Below are positions 53,373 to 61,044 of a stretch of 64,000 nucleotides of DNA, one piece after another (the stretch's first letter is position 1; every line of letters starts with the position of its first letter). A model generated the notes under the pieces. That model made no database searches. It worked only from the letters and a program-made list of their open reading frames with translations, and had not been told where the DNA came from. Source of the stretch: Ramlibacter agri (GTDB taxonomy: Bacteria > Pseudomonadota > Gammaproteobacteria > Burkholderiales > Burkholderiaceae_C); contig NZ_JABBFX010000004.1 in the NCBI RefSeq assembly GCF_012927085.1, positions 186,001 to 250,000 on the forward strand, in the 5' to 3' direction. The translations under genes were made by a program, and so were the position numbers.

Positions 53373-53773
53373 TGGCCACGATCCGCAAGCAGTTCGATGT
53401 GCCCGCATCCGCCGACGCGGTCTGGGCAGCGTTGCGCGATTTCGGCGCGGTGCATGACAAGCTCGCCACCGGCTTCGTCGCCGCGTGTGCGCTGGAAGAG
53501 GGCGGCGCCGTGCGCCTGGTCACCTTCGCCAACGGCATGCAGGTGCGCGAACGGCTGGTGACGCTGGACGAAGCGGAACGCCGCCTGGTCTACAGCGCCA
53601 CCGGCGGGCGGGCGACGCACCACAACGCCGCGGCGCAGGTGGTCCCGCTCGGCGCGGACCGCTGCCGCTTCGTGTGGACCACCGACCTGTTGCCCGACGC
53701 TGTGGCGCCGGCTATCGAGCAGATGATGGAGACGGGGGCGCGGGCGATGCAGGCGCGGCTGACGCCACGTTGA
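53372..53773 (+). CDS. SRPBCC family protein
   Basis: A 133-residue polyketide-cyclase/START-like protein: FDVPASADAVWAALRDFGAV, then RLVTFANGMQVRERLV and a C-terminal helix around AIEQMMETGARAMQARL. Its ligand is unknown. The AGGAGG site lies inside the end of the LysR gene, with a 1-base overlap (TGATG). Its last 62 bases overlap the converging lipoprotein gene. Confidence 0.87.
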   Translation: MATIRKQFDVPASADAVWAALRDFGAVHDKLATGFVAACALEEGGAVRLVTFANGMQVRERLVTLDEAERRLVYSATGGRATHHNAAAQVVPLGADRCRFVWTTDLLPDAVAPAIEQMMETGARAMQARLTPR

Positions 53774-54374
53774 CGGCGTGGCTCCAGCCAACGCCTGGCA
53801 CGTAGCTCGCCGTCTGCGTCTGCTTCGGGTCGAAGCCGCTGGCCCATTCGGCCGTCGCGTTGCCGCTGGCGTCCATGTGCAGGCGCGGCGCGGCGCTGTG
53901 TTCGTTGCGTGCGCGCGGCAGCGCGCCAGGCATCACGTCCGGCACGCTCCAGCCGCTGACGTCGTAGCGGCTGTAGCGCAGGCTCTCGATGCTGCCCACG
54001 GTGTGGCGCCAGATCGCCATCGCGTTGCCCTTGCCGTCGGTGGCCAGTTGCGGGTCGCTGGGCTCGCCGTAGATCTGCTCCAGCGGCTGCGCCGCGCTCC
54101 AGCCGGTGCCGGACTGCCAGTTGGAGGCCACCACGTGGCCGTCCTGCAGCCAGGCCGCGAGGCCGGTGCCGGGCGAAGCCTGGACGACTTGCGGGCTGGC
54201 ACCCTTGGGCGCCGGCGGGGCCGGCATTGCGCTGGCCGGGGCCGGCGCGGCGGCGCTGCCGAGGACGGCCGTGTGGTTGCCGGAACTGGCGCTGCGCTCG
54301 CCACAGGCGGCGAGCAGGCTGGCGGCCAGCAGGGCGAGGAGGCAGGCTGCCGCCTTCAAATTCATGGACTTCAT
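53712..54374 (-). CDS. Putative lipoprotein
   Basis: A 220-residue lipoprotein with lipobox SLLAAC (Cys about residue 23), an Ala/Pro linker and a beta-rich domain with repeated Trp/Ser-rich strands (GLAAWLQDGHVVASNWQSG, GNAMAIWRHTVGSIESLRY, GNATAEWASGF), possibly a small propeller-like fold. The family is not recognised. ATG 54374 is used; ATG 54365 is an alternative. The C-terminal end overlaps the converging SRPBCC gene by 62 bases, which is unusual. Confidence 0.7.
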   Translation of the reverse strand: MKSMNLKAAACLLALLAASLLAACGERSASSGNHTAVLGSAAAPAPASAMPAPPAPKGASPQVVQASPGTGLAAWLQDGHVVASNWQSGTGWSAAQPLEQIYGEPSDPQLATDGKGNAMAIWRHTVGSIESLRYSRYDVSGWSVPDVMPGALPRARNEHSAAPRLHMDASGNATAEWASGFDPKQTQTASYVPGVGWSHAVNVASAAPASPAPPSPSSAR

Positions 54375-54396
54375 GGCGTCGGGGATCTTGCGGGTC

Positions 54397-55356
54397 TCAA
54401 CCGCTCTTGCGGCGCGAGGCCGGCTTGGTGCTGGCTCGCGCGGAACTGGTGGTCTTGCGGGCCGCCGCCTTGCGCAGCGGCGCCGCCTCGTCGTTGGCCG
54501 CCGCTGCGCTGGCGCGGCGGGCTGGGGCCTTGTTCGCGGGCGCCGGCGCGGCGGCATTGCCCTTCAGGCTGCGCCGCAGCAGCTCGGTGAGGTCGATGAC
54601 CTCGGCGCTGGGCGCCACTTCCTCGCCGGGGAGCGGCGCCACCTGCTGCATGCCGCCGGCGCGCGCCTTCTCCTCGACCAGCGCCATCAGCTTCTCGCGG
54701 AACTCGTCGTGGAACAGGTCCGGCTGCCACTCGCCCGCCATCGCGGCGACGAGCTGTTCGGCCATCTTCAGTTCGGCGGCGCTGACGGCCACGTCGTCAC
54801 CGGGCCAGGCGAGGCCGGCGACATCGCGCACCTCGTCCTCCCAGCGCAGCAGGTTCAGCACCAAGCCATTGCCATCGGGGATCAGCGCCGCGAGGTGCTG
54901 CCTGGTGGCGATCACCACGCGGGCGATGCCGACCTTGTTGGTGCGTTCCAGGGTCTCGCGCAGCAGCGCGAAGGGCTTGCGCCCGCCGGTGCCGGCGGGA
55001 GTCACGTAATAGGGCTTGTTGAAGAAGACGGTGGGAATCTGTTCGCGTTCGACGAAGGACTCGATCGCGATGGTCTGGGTCGACTTGGGCAGGGCGGCCT
55101 TGATCTCGTCGGGCGTGAGGACGACGTACTGGTCCTTCTCCACCTCGAAACCCTTGACGATCTCCTCGCGCGCCATCGATTCGCCGGTGGCCTTGTTCAC
55201 CTGCTTGTTGCCCACGGGGGCCATGGTCTGCTTGTCCAGCAGGTTGAACTTCATCCGGTTTTCGGCGGTCGCCGAATGCAGGGTCACGGGGATGTGCACC
55301 AGCCCAAAGCTGATGGCCCCCTTCCAGAGGGTGCGGGAACTGGTGGGTGCGGGCAT
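54397..55356 (-). CDS. ku: Ku protein (non-homologous end joining)
   Basis: A 319-residue bacterial Ku that binds DNA ends and recruits LigD. The Ku core runs from LWKGAISFGLVHIPVTLHSA to about residue 255, including FNLLDKQTMAPVGNKQVNKA, YYVTPAGTGGRKPFALLRE and LRWEDEVRDVAGL. The C-terminal ~60 residues are Lys/Ala/Arg-rich (RKAAARKTTSSARASTKPA), an extension known to modulate DNA binding in other bacterial Ku proteins. LigD is not in the window. A GTCCTAC motif with GGAAC upstream precedes the gene by 50 bases. Confidence 0.95.
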   Translation of the reverse strand: MPAPTSSRTLWKGAISFGLVHIPVTLHSATAENRMKFNLLDKQTMAPVGNKQVNKATGESMAREEIVKGFEVEKDQYVVLTPDEIKAALPKSTQTIAIESFVEREQIPTVFFNKPYYVTPAGTGGRKPFALLRETLERTNKVGIARVVIATRQHLAALIPDGNGLVLNLLRWEDEVRDVAGLAWPGDDVAVSAAELKMAEQLVAAMAGEWQPDLFHDEFREKLMALVEEKARAGGMQQVAPLPGEEVAPSAEVIDLTELLRRSLKGNAAAPAPANKAPARRASAAAANDEAAPLRKAAARKTTSSARASTKPASRRKSG

Positions 55357-55406
55357 GGAGCGTCCTTGTCTGCTTCCCACGGTAGAGACGTGGGAAGCAG
55401 GGGGCT

Positions 55407-55413
55407 GTAGGAC
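55407..55413 (-). promoter_or_regulatory. GTCCTAC motif before ku
   Basis: The minus strand reads GGAAC, 16 bases, then GTCCTAC, ending 50 bases before the ku ATG. The spacing resembles an extracytoplasmic-function sigma promoter. An additional inverted repeat (CTTCCCAC with GTGGGAAG, 55373–55397) follows between motif and gene. Confidence 0.45.
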
Positions 55414-55469
55414 GGTGCAGGCAGGCGGTGCAGGTTCCGCCTGTCTGCGGCCCGCTGGCGGGCCGGGGC

Positions 55470-55640
55470 TCAGCCGCCCTTGTGCGGGCGCTTGCCCGGG
55501 TTCTTCTTGCTGCGCGTGGAGGTGCCACGCTCGAGGCTGATCTTCTGGCCGCGGCCGTGGCGGGTGACGTTGTTGCCCTCGGCGGTCTTGGACGCCGGGG
55601 TGCGCTTGCGGTCAGCTTCGGTAACGATGTGGTTTCCCAT
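55470..55640 (-). CDS. 56-residue basic hypothetical protein
   Basis: A short gene encoding 56 residues, opening MGNHIVTEADRKRTPASKTA and ending in KKNPGKRPHKGG, strongly basic and predicted disordered. AAGGA lies 8 bases before the ATG and codon use is typical of the neighbourhood. Family unknown; a nucleic-acid-binding role is possible. It lies between ku and an exported protein on the same strand. Confidence 0.65.
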   Translation of the reverse strand: MGNHIVTEADRKRTPASKTAEGNNVTRHGRGQKISLERGTSTRSKKNPGKRPHKGG

Positions 55641-55682
55641 GGTTTTTTCCTTTCAATGCCTGGGTTTTGCGAATTTCGCGGG

Positions 55683-56174
55683 CTACGGACAATACACCAG
55701 CCCGGCATGGGGCACGCACTGGCCGTTGGGACCCGCCAGGTTGGGGGGCAGGATCTGCACGTGCTGGCCATTGTCGGACCAGCAGCCGCCCCCGTCGCAA
55801 TGCGCCGGTGTCGGCGGCCTCTGCACCGCCACCGGCGGCGGCAGGGGCACCGTCGTCAGGGGCGGCAACGGCAGGCTGGCGGTGGGCGGCGTGATCACCG
55901 GCCCGGGCACGGCGATGGGTGCCTGCATCACGCGCGAGGGCCGCGTCGGCAGCTCGGGGCTGCCCAGGCAGATGCTGGCGGCGCGCGCCCGCGCGGCCTC
56001 GGCGCCTTCGTGCTGCGCGCGCGCCTGCTGCAAGGCGGTGAGCGCTTCGGCGCAAGCCGGCGATTTCAGCGGGTCGACCTGCGCCGGCAGGGCCACGGGC
56101 AGCAGCGCCAGCAGCAGCGCCCCCAGCGTGGCAGCGGGAAAGCGCATGGTCGCGTTCGCGTCCTTGTCCGACAT
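55683..56174 (-). CDS. Exported Pro-rich hypothetical protein
   Basis: A 163-residue protein with a signal-like segment (TLGALLLALLPVALPAQVDP), a helical Ala-rich part with Cys residues, a Pro-rich linker and a C-terminal Cys-containing domain (HCDGGGCWSDNGQHVQILPP, then VPHAGLVYCP). A periplasmic location is inferred. ATG 56174 follows GGAGG by 7 bases; ATG 56147 would begin right at the signal peptide. Family unknown. Confidence 0.65.
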   Translation of the reverse strand: MSDKDANATMRFPAATLGALLLALLPVALPAQVDPLKSPACAEALTALQQARAQHEGAEAARARAASICLGSPELPTRPSRVMQAPIAVPGPVITPPTASLPLPPLTTVPLPPPVAVQRPPTPAHCDGGGCWSDNGQHVQILPPNLAGPNGQCVPHAGLVYCP

Positions 56175-56206
56175 GGGGCCACCTCCAGGGGCCTTAACTT
56201 CCTTGC

Positions 56207-56434
56207 ATGACCTCCCGTTCCGCGACAAGTTCCAGCCGGGCGCATCTGGGAGAGCGGCCCACGTCCTCGGTGCCGGCCAGGCCGGACGCCAGCGAGAACT
56301 CCGCCAGCACCATCGTCGAAGCGCCGCTCAAGCCAGGGCGCGGCCGCCTCGATGCGCACGATTTCCCGGACGGCGGCGGCAGCGGTGGCGCCGAGGCCTG
56401 CAGCCGGCGCCACGTGAAGCCGGCCCAGGGCTAG
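56207..56434 (+). CDS. Possible small hypothetical protein
   Basis: A 75-codon open frame between two minus-strand genes. The second half has codon use like real genes here, but no ribosome site or family was recognised and the first 25 residues are low-complexity. It is listed as doubtful. Confidence 0.25.
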   Translation: MTSRSATSSSRAHLGERPTSSVPARPDASENSASTIVEAPLKPGRGRLDAHDFPDGGGSGGAEACSRRHVKPAQG

Positions 56435-56622
56435 CGGGGCTTGCCCTTGCCGGCGGCGGGTTGCTTCTTCTTGCCCGGCGTGGAACGGGCCTCCTCCTCG
56501 CCGGCCTCTTCCTCCATGTCCTCGTCGTCGCGCAGCCGCGCTTCGGGCGTGGCATCGCCGTCGTCGACGTCGGGCAGGTGCGTGTCGCCAGTGAGCTTCG
56601 CGTTGTTCTTCGCATCGGGCAT
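56431..56622 (-). CDS. Small charged hypothetical protein
   Basis: A 63-residue protein with an acidic middle (RLRDDEDMEEEAGEEEA) and a basic tail (GKKKQPAAGKGKPR), likely disordered. GGAGAG lies 6 bases before the ATG. Family unknown. A variant of the recurring motif (ATCCTAC) lies 57 bases before the start, and a palindrome sits in its leader. Confidence 0.6.
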   Translation of the reverse strand: MPDAKNNAKLTGDTHLPDVDDGDATPEARLRDDEDMEEEAGEEEARSTPGKKKQPAAGKGKPR

Positions 56623-56644
56623 GGGTCTCTCCAGTCGGGATGTT

Positions 56645-56662
56645 GCGTTTCAATTTAAACGC
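56645..56662. promoter_or_regulatory. Inverted repeat GCGTTT-N6-AAACGC
   Basis: A perfect 6-bp inverted repeat around CAATTT, in the 87-base gap between the divergent small charged gene and exonuclease III gene. It is an AT-rich island in GC-rich DNA and a plausible operator; no regulator can be named. Confidence 0.35.
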
Positions 56663-56679
56663 GCACTGCCCCACGATAT

Positions 56680-56686
56680 GTAGGAT
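56680..56686 (-). promoter_or_regulatory. ATCCTAC motif variant before the small charged gene
   Basis: The minus strand reads ATCCTAC, a one-base variant of the recurring motif, 57 bases before the small charged gene. Confidence 0.3.
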
Positions 56687-56709
56687 GCAGTCGCACGCCG
56701 AGCAAGCCC

Positions 56710-57540
56710 ATGAAGATCGCCACTTTCAACGTCAATGGCATCAAGACGCGGCTGCAGCACCTGCTGCAGTGGCTGGACCAGGAGCAGCCGGACGTCGCCT
56801 GCCTGCAGGAGCTGAAGGCGCTCGACGAAGGCTTCCCCGCCGCCGAGATCCGCGCCGCCGGCTACCAGGCCATCTGGAAGGGCCAGCGCTCGTGGAACGG
56901 CGTGGCCATCCTCGCGCGCGGCACCGAACCGGTCGAGGTGCGGCGCGAGCTGCCCGGCGACCCGGGGGACGACCACAGCCGCTACATCGAGGCGGCCGTC
57001 AACGGCGTCGTCATCGCCTGCCTGTACCTTCCCAACGGCAACCCGCAGCCGGGTCCCAAGTTCGACTACAAGCTGGCCTGGTTCGACCGCCTGCTGCAGC
57101 ACGCCCGCACGCTGGCGGACTGCGGCCACCCCGTGGTGATGGCGGGCGACTACAACGTGGTGCCCACCGATTTCGACATCTACAACCCGAAGTCCTGGCG
57201 CAAGGACGCGCTGCTGCAACCGGAAAGCCGCGAGCGCTATGCACAGCTGCTGGAGCAGGGTTGGACCGACGCGCTGCGCCACCAGTACCCGGACGAGCCG
57301 ATCTACACCTTCTGGGACTACTTCCGCCAGCACTGGCAACGCAACGCCGGCCTGCGCATCGACCACCTGCTGCTGAACCAGCAGGCCGCGCCCGGGCTGC
57401 GCGCCGCGGGCGTGGACACCTGGGTGCGGGACCTGGAGAAGGCCAGCGACCATGCGCCGACCTGGGTGGAACTGGAACTGCAAGCCGCGCCGGCCCGCAA
57501 GCGGCCCAGTGCGATGGCGGCAAGGTCGCGCAGGAGCTAG
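56710..57540 (+). CDS. xthA: Exodeoxyribonuclease III
   Basis: A 276-residue exonuclease III/AP endonuclease of the endonuclease–exonuclease–phosphatase fold, acting in base excision repair. Motifs: NVNGIKTRLQHLLQWL, catalytic Glu in ACLQELK, GDYNVVPTDFDIYNP with the active Asp/Asn, GLRIDHLLL and the terminal SDHAPTWVEL. Length is normal. It is divergent from a small charged gene across 87 bases. Confidence 0.95.
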   Translation: MKIATFNVNGIKTRLQHLLQWLDQEQPDVACLQELKALDEGFPAAEIRAAGYQAIWKGQRSWNGVAILARGTEPVEVRRELPGDPGDDHSRYIEAAVNGVVIACLYLPNGNPQPGPKFDYKLAWFDRLLQHARTLADCGHPVVMAGDYNVVPTDFDIYNPKSWRKDALLQPESRERYAQLLEQGWTDALRHQYPDEPIYTFWDYFRQHWQRNAGLRIDHLLLNQQAAPGLRAAGVDTWVRDLEKASDHAPTWVELELQAAPARKRPSAMAARSRRS

Positions 57541-57632
57541 GGGATTTTCTTAATTCGGCCGGAGCATTCACCTAGGCCGGTGCCTCATCGTCGTGGTTTC
57601 ATCCCGTTACGCGAGATACAGGGAGCTGCGCG

Positions 57633-58247
57633 ATGGACGAGAACAATGACGAAGCGTTGCTGCTGGAAGCACTGTCCGACAAGGTGCTCCACCAGTTGCC
57701 GCCCGCCGTCTGGAAAGGACTCTTCCTCGGCGAAGGCCGCGCCAGCATCCATTTCGAGCGGCGCCACCTGACCCTGGTGCATGCCGACGCCCGCCTGCCG
57801 GCGGACGCCAGCCCCGAGGCCTGGGGCCGCTTCTGCCACGAACTGCAGCGGCTTGCAGCGCGCTACCAGGGCCGGCTCGACCCCTATGGCAACGCGAACG
57901 TGCTGGCGACTTTCGAGGACCCGGCCGCGGCCGTGCGCATGGCCATGGCCTTGCAGCGCGCGGCCGAGGGGCTGGACCTGCGGGTGGGCGTGGTGAGCGG
58001 CCCCTGCACGCTGGCCTTCTTCCGCTGCCAGGGCCGCCTGTGGTGCACGCCGCTGGGCTCGCAGCCCGAGCGCGCCGCGCAGGTCGCATCCGGCGCCGTG
58101 GCTGGCGGCATCGTCATCTCCCCCGAGACCTACACCCCGGGCCGGGTCGGCCGGCATGCCGAGCATGCGGCCGATTTCCAGGATTCGGAGATCGACCTGT
58201 CGTCGCTCGCCGGCATCCCGGCCGCGCAGCCGGAACTGCGCGTCTAG
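57633..58247 (+). CDS. Degenerate class III nucleotidyl cyclase-like protein
   Basis: A 204-residue protein whose centre resembles a class III adenylate/guanylate cyclase homology domain: helix FCHELQRLAARYQGRLDPYG, strand NVLATFEDPAAAVRMAMALQ, RVGVVSGPCTL, LGSQPERAAQVASGAVAGG and IVISPETYTPG. The usual metal-binding Asp of the KxxGD motif is replaced (PYGNANV), so catalysis is unlikely. It may be a ligand-binding or regulatory pseudo-enzyme. GGGAG lies 7 bases before the ATG. Confidence 0.6.
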   Translation: MDENNDEALLLEALSDKVLHQLPPAVWKGLFLGEGRASIHFERRHLTLVHADARLPADASPEAWGRFCHELQRLAARYQGRLDPYGNANVLATFEDPAAAVRMAMALQRAAEGLDLRVGVVSGPCTLAFFRCQGRLWCTPLGSQPERAAQVASGAVAGGIVISPETYTPGRVGRHAEHAADFQDSEIDLSSLAGIPAAQPELRV

Positions 58248-58795
58248 CCCCCGAACCCGCCTCCCGCCAGGAAGCTTTCCTCCGCGGGCGTGCTCGCGCG
58301 CCCGAGCAGCGCATTGCGGTGCGGGAAGCGGCCGAAGCGGTCGACGATGTCCCGATGGTGCTGGGCATAGCGCAGGTGCTCGCCGCCCAGGGGCTCCATC
58401 AGTTCGACGCAGCGCGCGAGGTCCTGCGGCTCTTCCGAATGCATCAGCGGGAGATAGAAGAACGGGCGCAGTTCGGCGTCCACACGCTGGTCGTGGCCGG
58501 CAGTGATCGCCGCGCGCGCCGCCGCCCGGCCCTGCCAGTCGGTCGCGTACATGCGCGGGCTGCCGCGGAACGCGTTGCGCGGGAACTGGTCCAGCAGCAG
58601 CACCAGGGCCAGCGCGCTCTGCGGATCCTGGATCCACGAGGCGAGGGCGCCGGCCGCAGCTGCCTCATGCAGGCGCAGGAAGCGCGCGCGGAATTCGTCG
58701 TCGAAGGCGGGGTCCTTGCGGAACCACCGGCTGGGGCCGGCGGCTTGCCAGAAGGCCACCAGGTCGGCCGCGGAGGGCAGGGCAGGCTCGGTCAT
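58244..58795 (-). CDS. DUF924 family protein
   Basis: A 183-residue all-helical DUF924 protein with the family blocks FWQAAGPSRWFRKDPAFDDE, LLLDQFPRNAFRGSPRMYAT and FYLPLMHSEEPQDLARCVEL, the FGRFPHRN near the end. The function is unknown (TPR-like fold). It converges on the cyclase-like gene, overlapping stop codons by 4 bases. Confidence 0.9.
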   Translation of the reverse strand: MTEPALPSAADLVAFWQAAGPSRWFRKDPAFDDEFRARFLRLHEAAAAGALASWIQDPQSALALVLLLDQFPRNAFRGSPRMYATDWQGRAAARAAITAGHDQRVDAELRPFFYLPLMHSEEPQDLARCVELMEPLGGEHLRYAQHHRDIVDRFGRFPHRNALLGRASTPAEESFLAGGGFGG

Positions 58796-58855
58796 CCGTG
58801 CATTTTGCGCGGGCAGCCTACACGCGGGGGCCGGGCCCGTTCGCAAGATCGGGCC

Positions 58856-59152
58856 ATGAGCACGAGCACCAACACCAGCATCGGTCCGGACCAGGACCGC
58901 GGCGGCAACGAAAGCCACGGCAACGCCGACGGCTGCGGCAACAAGACCTTGGGCGAGCAGGCGACGCAGCAGCCGCCGGCGGGCGCCAGCGTCGTCGAGA
59001 AAGCAGCGCCCGAAGTGCCGGCCGGCGTTCCTGGCAGCCGCCCACGGCCCGGCGTGAAGAAGGGCGCCGACGCCTACCCCGATGGCCCGAACGTCGAGGA
59101 CAGCCCCTGGGAGCTGGACGCCGCGCGCGGCCATCCGCCCAAGGAGCGCTGA
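58856..59152 (+). CDS. Hypothetical hydrophilic protein
   Basis: A 98-residue hydrophilic protein rich in Gly, Pro, Ala and Asn, probably disordered (NTSIGPDQDRGGNESHGNAD, then GVKKGADAYPDGPNVEDSPW). No family was recognised. A longer frame runs upstream antisense to the DUF924 gene, but composition changes at this ATG. The ribosome site is weak. It is divergent from DUF924. Confidence 0.45.
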   Translation: MSTSTNTSIGPDQDRGGNESHGNADGCGNKTLGEQATQQPPAGASVVEKAAPEVPAGVPGSRPRPGVKKGADAYPDGPNVEDSPWELDAARGHPPKER

Positions 59153-59209
59153 GCCGTTGCGCGCGCAGGCACATCCGCCTAGAGTTGCGCGCGCAGCAAC
59201 GGAGGACGC

Positions 59210-60796
59210 TTGCCCGCTACCCAGACCCTGCCGGCGCGCGTGCCGGTCCTGATCGCCGGCGGCGGCCCCGTCGGGCTCACCCTGGCCGCGCTCCTGGCTC
59301 GCCACGGCGTGGCCAGCCTGGTGGCCGAGGCCGATGCCGGCTACTGCACCGGCAGCCGCGCCATCTGCATTTCGCGCCGCTCGCAGGAGATCCTGGCCTG
59401 GGCCGGCGCCGGCGAGGCGCTGGCGCGCAAGGCCTTGCCGTGGACCGGCGGCCGCAGCTTCCATCGCGACGCCGAGGTGCTGCAGTTCCAGATGCCCAGC
59501 GAGCCGGCGCAGCGCTTCGCGCCCATGGTCAACATCCAGCAGTTCTACGTGGAGCAGTACGTGCACGAGGCATTGCAGCGCGCGCCGGAGCTGGCGCAGG
59601 TGGCCTGGTCCGCGCGCGTGGCGGCGGTGCAGCCGTCCGATGAGGGCGTGCGCGTGGAAGTGGAACAGGGCGGCAGCACGCATGTCGTGCAGGCGGACTG
59701 GCTGCTTGCCTGCGACGGCGGCCGCAGCACCGTGCGCGAGCAGCTCGGGCTGCAGTTCGAGGGCACGCAGTACGAAGGCCGCTACGTCATCGTCGACATC
59801 GTGCAGAAGACGCGCCGGCCGGTGGAGCGGCTGGCCTGGTTCGACCCGCCGTCCAACCCGGGCTCGACCATCCTGATGCACCGGCAGCCGGACGACGTCT
59901 GGCGCATCGACTACCAGCTGCGCGACGACGAGGACGCGGAGCAGGCATTGAAGCCGGAGCACATCCTGCCGCGCGTGCAGAGCCACCTGGCCATGGTGGG
60001 CGAGGACGCGCCCTGGCAGCTGCTGTGGGCCTCGATGTACAACGCCAAGTGCCTGACCCTGCCGGCCTACCGGCACGGCCGCGTGCTGTTCGCCGGCGAT
60101 GCGGCGCACCTCGTGCCGATCTTCGGCGTGCGCGGCCTCAACTCCGGGCTGGACGATGCGGCGAACCTGGCCTGGAAGCTGGCCGCGGTCCTCGAGGGTG
60201 CCGATGCGGCGCTGCTCGACACGTACTCGCACGAAAGGGTGCAGGCCGCGCGCGAGAACATCGCCTACGGCTCCAAGAGCACCGAGTTCATGGCGCCGCC
60301 GGACTTCGCCTTCCGGCTGCTGCGCGAGGCCACGCTGCGCGTCGCGCTGGACGACCCCGCCGTGCGGCCGCTGATCAACCCGCGCCAGTCGGCCCCGGTG
60401 GCCTACCGCGACTCGCCGCTGAACGGCCCCGAGCTCGGGGCATGGTCCAGCGACGCCGCCGCGCCCGGCCAGCCCGCGCCCGAGGCGCTGCTCGCGGGGC
60501 CGCAGGGCAGCTTCCATCTCACCCAATGCTTCGGCGTGGACTTCACCTGCCTGGTGTTCGGCGATGGCCCGCTGCCGCAGGCGCTGGCCGCGCTGGCGCG
60601 GCAAGGCATCGCGGTGCTGGACATCCCGCCCGAGGCCGACAGCCGCGGCCAGGCCCGTGAGCGCTACGGCCTCGCGCAGGGCGACGCCACCGGCCTGGTG
60701 CTGGTCCGGCCCGACGGCTATGTGCTGGCCCGCTGCCGCGGCCGGGATCCGGCGCCACTGACCGCCGCCCTGCGGCAGCAAGGACTGCTCGCATGA
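59210..60796 (+). CDS. FAD-dependent aromatic monooxygenase (MhpA/PheA-like)
   Basis: A 528-residue class A flavoprotein hydroxylase. The N-terminal VLIAGGGPVGLTLAALLARH, the DG motif LACDGGRSTVREQLG and the GD motif FAGDAAHLVPIFGVRGLNSG followed by LDDAANLAWKLA are intact. A C-terminal thioredoxin-like domain (about 400–528) matches phenol- or hydroxyphenylpropionate-hydroxylase relatives. The exact aromatic substrate is unknown. TTG start with GGAGGA 5 bases upstream. The next small gene overlaps the stop (ATGA). Confidence 0.9.
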   Translation: MPATQTLPARVPVLIAGGGPVGLTLAALLARHGVASLVAEADAGYCTGSRAICISRRSQEILAWAGAGEALARKALPWTGGRSFHRDAEVLQFQMPSEPAQRFAPMVNIQQFYVEQYVHEALQRAPELAQVAWSARVAAVQPSDEGVRVEVEQGGSTHVVQADWLLACDGGRSTVREQLGLQFEGTQYEGRYVIVDIVQKTRRPVERLAWFDPPSNPGSTILMHRQPDDVWRIDYQLRDDEDAEQALKPEHILPRVQSHLAMVGEDAPWQLLWASMYNAKCLTLPAYRHGRVLFAGDAAHLVPIFGVRGLNSGLDDAANLAWKLAAVLEGADAALLDTYSHERVQAARENIAYGSKSTEFMAPPDFAFRLLREATLRVALDDPAVRPLINPRQSAPVAYRDSPLNGPELGAWSSDAAAPGQPAPEALLAGPQGSFHLTQCFGVDFTCLVFGDGPLPQALAALARQGIAVLDIPPEADSRGQARERYGLAQGDATGLVLVRPDGYVLARCRGRDPAPLTAALRQQGLLA

Positions 60797-60987
60797 CCGA
60801 TGCCGACCTCGACCGCAGCTACACGGCACTGGCCCAAGCGCTGGGCGCCGTCGGGCCGCAGCGCAGCGAACTGCTGCTGGCCATGCTCTGCCTGTCGCTC
60901 ATGGCGCGGCGCGACAGCGCCGACGAGCTGTTGCCGCTGATCGAGCGTGCCCGCGAGCGCTGCCTGCAGCCGGCGCACGAGGCCTGA
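60793..60987 (+). CDS. Small hypothetical protein coupled to the monooxygenase
   Basis: A 64-residue helical protein (SYTALAQALGAVGPQRSELL, then LMARRDSADELLPLIERARE). Its ATG overlaps the monooxygenase stop (ATGA), so it is translated with it. The family is not recognised; an accessory role is possible. Confidence 0.6.
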   Translation: MTDADLDRSYTALAQALGAVGPQRSELLLAMLCLSLMARRDSADELLPLIERARERCLQPAHEA

Positions 60988-61044
60988 CGCCCGGCCCCCG
61001 GCCGCGGTGCGCCGGCCTATCATCGCGCCCGGAGGCAGTTGAAC

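Noticed and set aside
30421..55413. GGAAC plus GTCCTAC as a uniform ECF sigma promoter
   Set aside because: Only two of the motif copies have GGAAC at a suitable distance, so a single sigma class is not established; only the motif recurrence is reported.
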